From the NCBI GenBank assembly GCA_002433075.1, contig DJHM01000016.1, positions 1 to 25,141 on the forward strand: a stretch of DNA of 25,141 nucleotides. Reading direction: 5' to 3'. Positions 24,021 through 25,141 of this stretch are shown here, piece by piece. The DNA comes from Latescibacteria bacterium UBA6620 (GTDB lineage: Bacteria > Latescibacterota > UBA2968). Made by a program: the position numbers and the translations under genes. How positions within the stretch are numbered: the first letter of the stretch is position 1; each line of letters begins with the position of its first letter. Under the pieces are notes generated by a model that ran no database searches, had not been told where the DNA came from, and saw nothing but the letters and a program-made list of their open reading frames with translations.

Positions 24021-24950
24021 ATGTCGGGTAGAAGCAAGATCCACGTGATTTCATCCCTCGACGGGACCGAACAGCCATCCTATCTGAGTCTTCCCGCCGG
24101 TTTCGTTGAGGAGGGCGATCCACTCCCACTCGTCGTGTCGCTTCATCCGTGGAGTTCGGACCTCGAGAGCCGCGATGAAGATCTCGAGCGTCTGGTCGAA
24201 GAGAAGAGATGGCTCTACCTGTGTCCCAATTTTCGTGGAAGAAACGACCAAATCGACGCACTCGGGTCGGAGCTCGCACGGCAGGACATTCTCGATGCTG
24301 TTGAGTGGGTGAGTGAAAGATACCCTGTCGATCCCCGTCGGATTTTTTTGACGGGTGGCTCGGGCGGGGGACATATGACGATGTTGATGGTAGCGCGTCA
24401 TCCTGGCGGGTGGACGGCGGCGAGCGCGTGGGTGGGTATCAGCAATCTGACTTCGTGGCATGCGAGACACGTAGATGGAAAGTATGGAAAGATGATGCGG
24501 AGTGCCCTCGGAGGTGCGCCTGAGGACTCCGAAGAGATCGCCGCACGGTACCTAGATCGGTCACCACTGACGCATCTGGCGAACGCGAAGGACGTGGCTC
24601 TCGACATCGCGGCCGGCATCCACGACGGCCACACGGGATCTGTGCCGGTGCGTCATTCACTTGACGCATTCAACGTCATCGCACAGGCCAGAGGCGATGC
24701 CACGATCAGGGAAACCGAAATCGAACAGCTGAGTCAGCCGGACGGGCGTCTCGCATCACCGAGTGCGACCGATACCGTGTCGGACGCCTCTCTGGGTCGC
24801 GAGATTTATCTGAGACGAACGACCGGCCGAACACGCGTGACGATTTTCGAGGGGGGACACGAGGGCATTGCGGAGGCAACGATCGATTGGTTCGAACAGC
24901 ATGCTCGTGGTACTTTCCAGCAAGGAATCACTAGTCAAAACGATAGGTAA
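24021..24950 (+). CDS. Alpha/beta hydrolase, prolyl-oligopeptidase/esterase-like
   Basis: The product is 309 aa from the ATG at 24021. The frame is open back to a GTG at 23925 that overlaps the MFS stop, but the conserved-looking part begins at MSGRSKIHVISSLDGTEQPS. The stop is TAA. The catalytic triad is visible: nucleophile Ser114 in TGGSGGGHM, Asp202 in GIHDGHTGS and His280 in FEGGHEG. VVSLHPWSSD (38-47) near the N-terminus supplies a typical oxyanion-loop strand. No signal peptide is present, so it is cytoplasmic. It would hydrolyse an ester or short peptide-like substrate, possibly releasing a compound taken up by the MFS transporter upstream. A MOSC-domain gene follows 3 nt after its stop. 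Confidence 0.82.
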   Translation: MSGRSKIHVISSLDGTEQPSYLSLPAGFVEEGDPLPLVVSLHPWSSDLESRDEDLERLVEEKRWLYLCPNFRGRNDQIDALGSELARQDILDAVEWVSERYPVDPRRIFLTGGSGGGHMTMLMVARHPGGWTAASAWVGISNLTSWHARHVDGKYGKMMRSALGGAPEDSEEIAARYLDRSPLTHLANAKDVALDIAAGIHDGHTGSVPVRHSLDAFNVIAQARGDATIRETEIEQLSQPDGRLASPSATDTVSDASLGREIYLRRTTGRTRVTIFEGGHEGIAEATIDWFEQHARGTFQQGITSQNDR

Positions 24951-24953
24951 CCC

Positions 24954-25121
24954 ATGAACGGATCGGTCATCGCTGTGTTGCTTAGCGGAAAACACACGTT
25001 CAGCAAATCCAACCAGAATCACATCCGGTTGCTCGAAGGCCTTGGTGTCGAGGGCGATGCTCACGCGGGCGAGACCGTCAAGCATCGTTCGCGTGTGGCT
25101 AAAGATCCAACGCAACCCTGA
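24954..25121 (+). CDS. MOSC-domain protein, N-terminal part, apparent frameshift at window end
   Basis: This reading is 55 aa from the ATG at 24954 to a TGA at 25119-25121. The sequence matches the start of short MOSC-domain proteins: MNGSVIAV, HTFSKSNQNHIRLLEGLGVEGD, HAGETVKHRSRV and DPTQP. Such proteins normally continue well past 150 aa, so the TGA is premature. Skipping one base in the CCC at 25116-25118 gives DPTQPDLAS, keeping the frame open to the window end. MOSC domains are linked to molybdenum cofactor sulfur chemistry, and the small stand-alone forms are uncharacterised. The gene starts 3 nt after the hydrolase stop with an AGGT upstream, so it belongs to the same operon. The last bases may be low-quality sequence. 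Confidence 0.6.
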   Translation: MNGSVIAVLLSGKHTFSKSNQNHIRLLEGLGVEGDAHAGETVKHRSRVAKDPTQP

Positions 25122-25141
25122 CCTGGCCTCATCTCTGTATC

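Overview
This 25 kb window is a GC-rich bacterial segment with 14 protein-coding loci, one of them broken, and no tRNA, rRNA, CRISPR array or insertion sequence that I can see. The gene mix is a PorV/PorQ-like barrel, a protein with a type IX-style C-terminal sorting domain, a GWxTD-domain protein, a sulfatase, a DUF6785/DUF6784-type membrane protein and four phytanoyl-CoA dioxygenase (PhyH) family proteins. This points to an uncultured FCB-type bacterium, most likely Latescibacterota, with Poribacteria-like lineages as the alternative. That placement is inferred from gene content only.

Layout. Positions 83-6639 (minus strand) hold a three-gene outer-membrane operon: a TonB-dependent receptor with a carboxypeptidase-regulatory N-terminus, a secreted FN3 protein with a sorting-type C-terminus, and a PorV-like barrel. 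The operon ends in a perfect 15-bp hairpin at 27-60. A 671-bp, partly AT-rich divergent spacer (6640-7310) separates it from a 942-aa membrane protein fused to a spermidine-synthase-like domain (plus strand), which ends at an intrinsic terminator. Convergent to it is a sulfatase followed by a decayed polytopic membrane protein gene (10223-12183). That gene carries three in-frame TAG codons and two apparent single-base frameshifts. Further upstream on the minus strand lies a PhyH-GWxTD gene pair.

From 18293 the region is dominated by PhyH dioxygenases. A canonical HxD-type PhyH (plus) diverges from the first paralogue across a spacer with a tandem 17-bp repeat carrying TATAAT boxes. Downstream of it lie a purine-rich 8-bp repeat and a 20-bp palindrome. 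Next comes a minus-strand run of aldo/keto reductase, PhyH and PhyH. Divergent from that run is a plus-strand set of an MFS transporter, an alpha/beta hydrolase and the start of a MOSC-domain gene cut by the window end.

How the genes may work together. The left operon looks like cell-surface uptake and display. The right side looks like small-molecule oxidation (PhyH plus aldo/keto reductase), transport (MFS) and ester or peptide hydrolysis. The substrate cannot be named from sequence. Stop usage is mixed (TAA, TGA and TAG). TAG ends at least five otherwise intact genes, which argues that the TAGs inside the broken gene are real stops rather than recoded sense codons.
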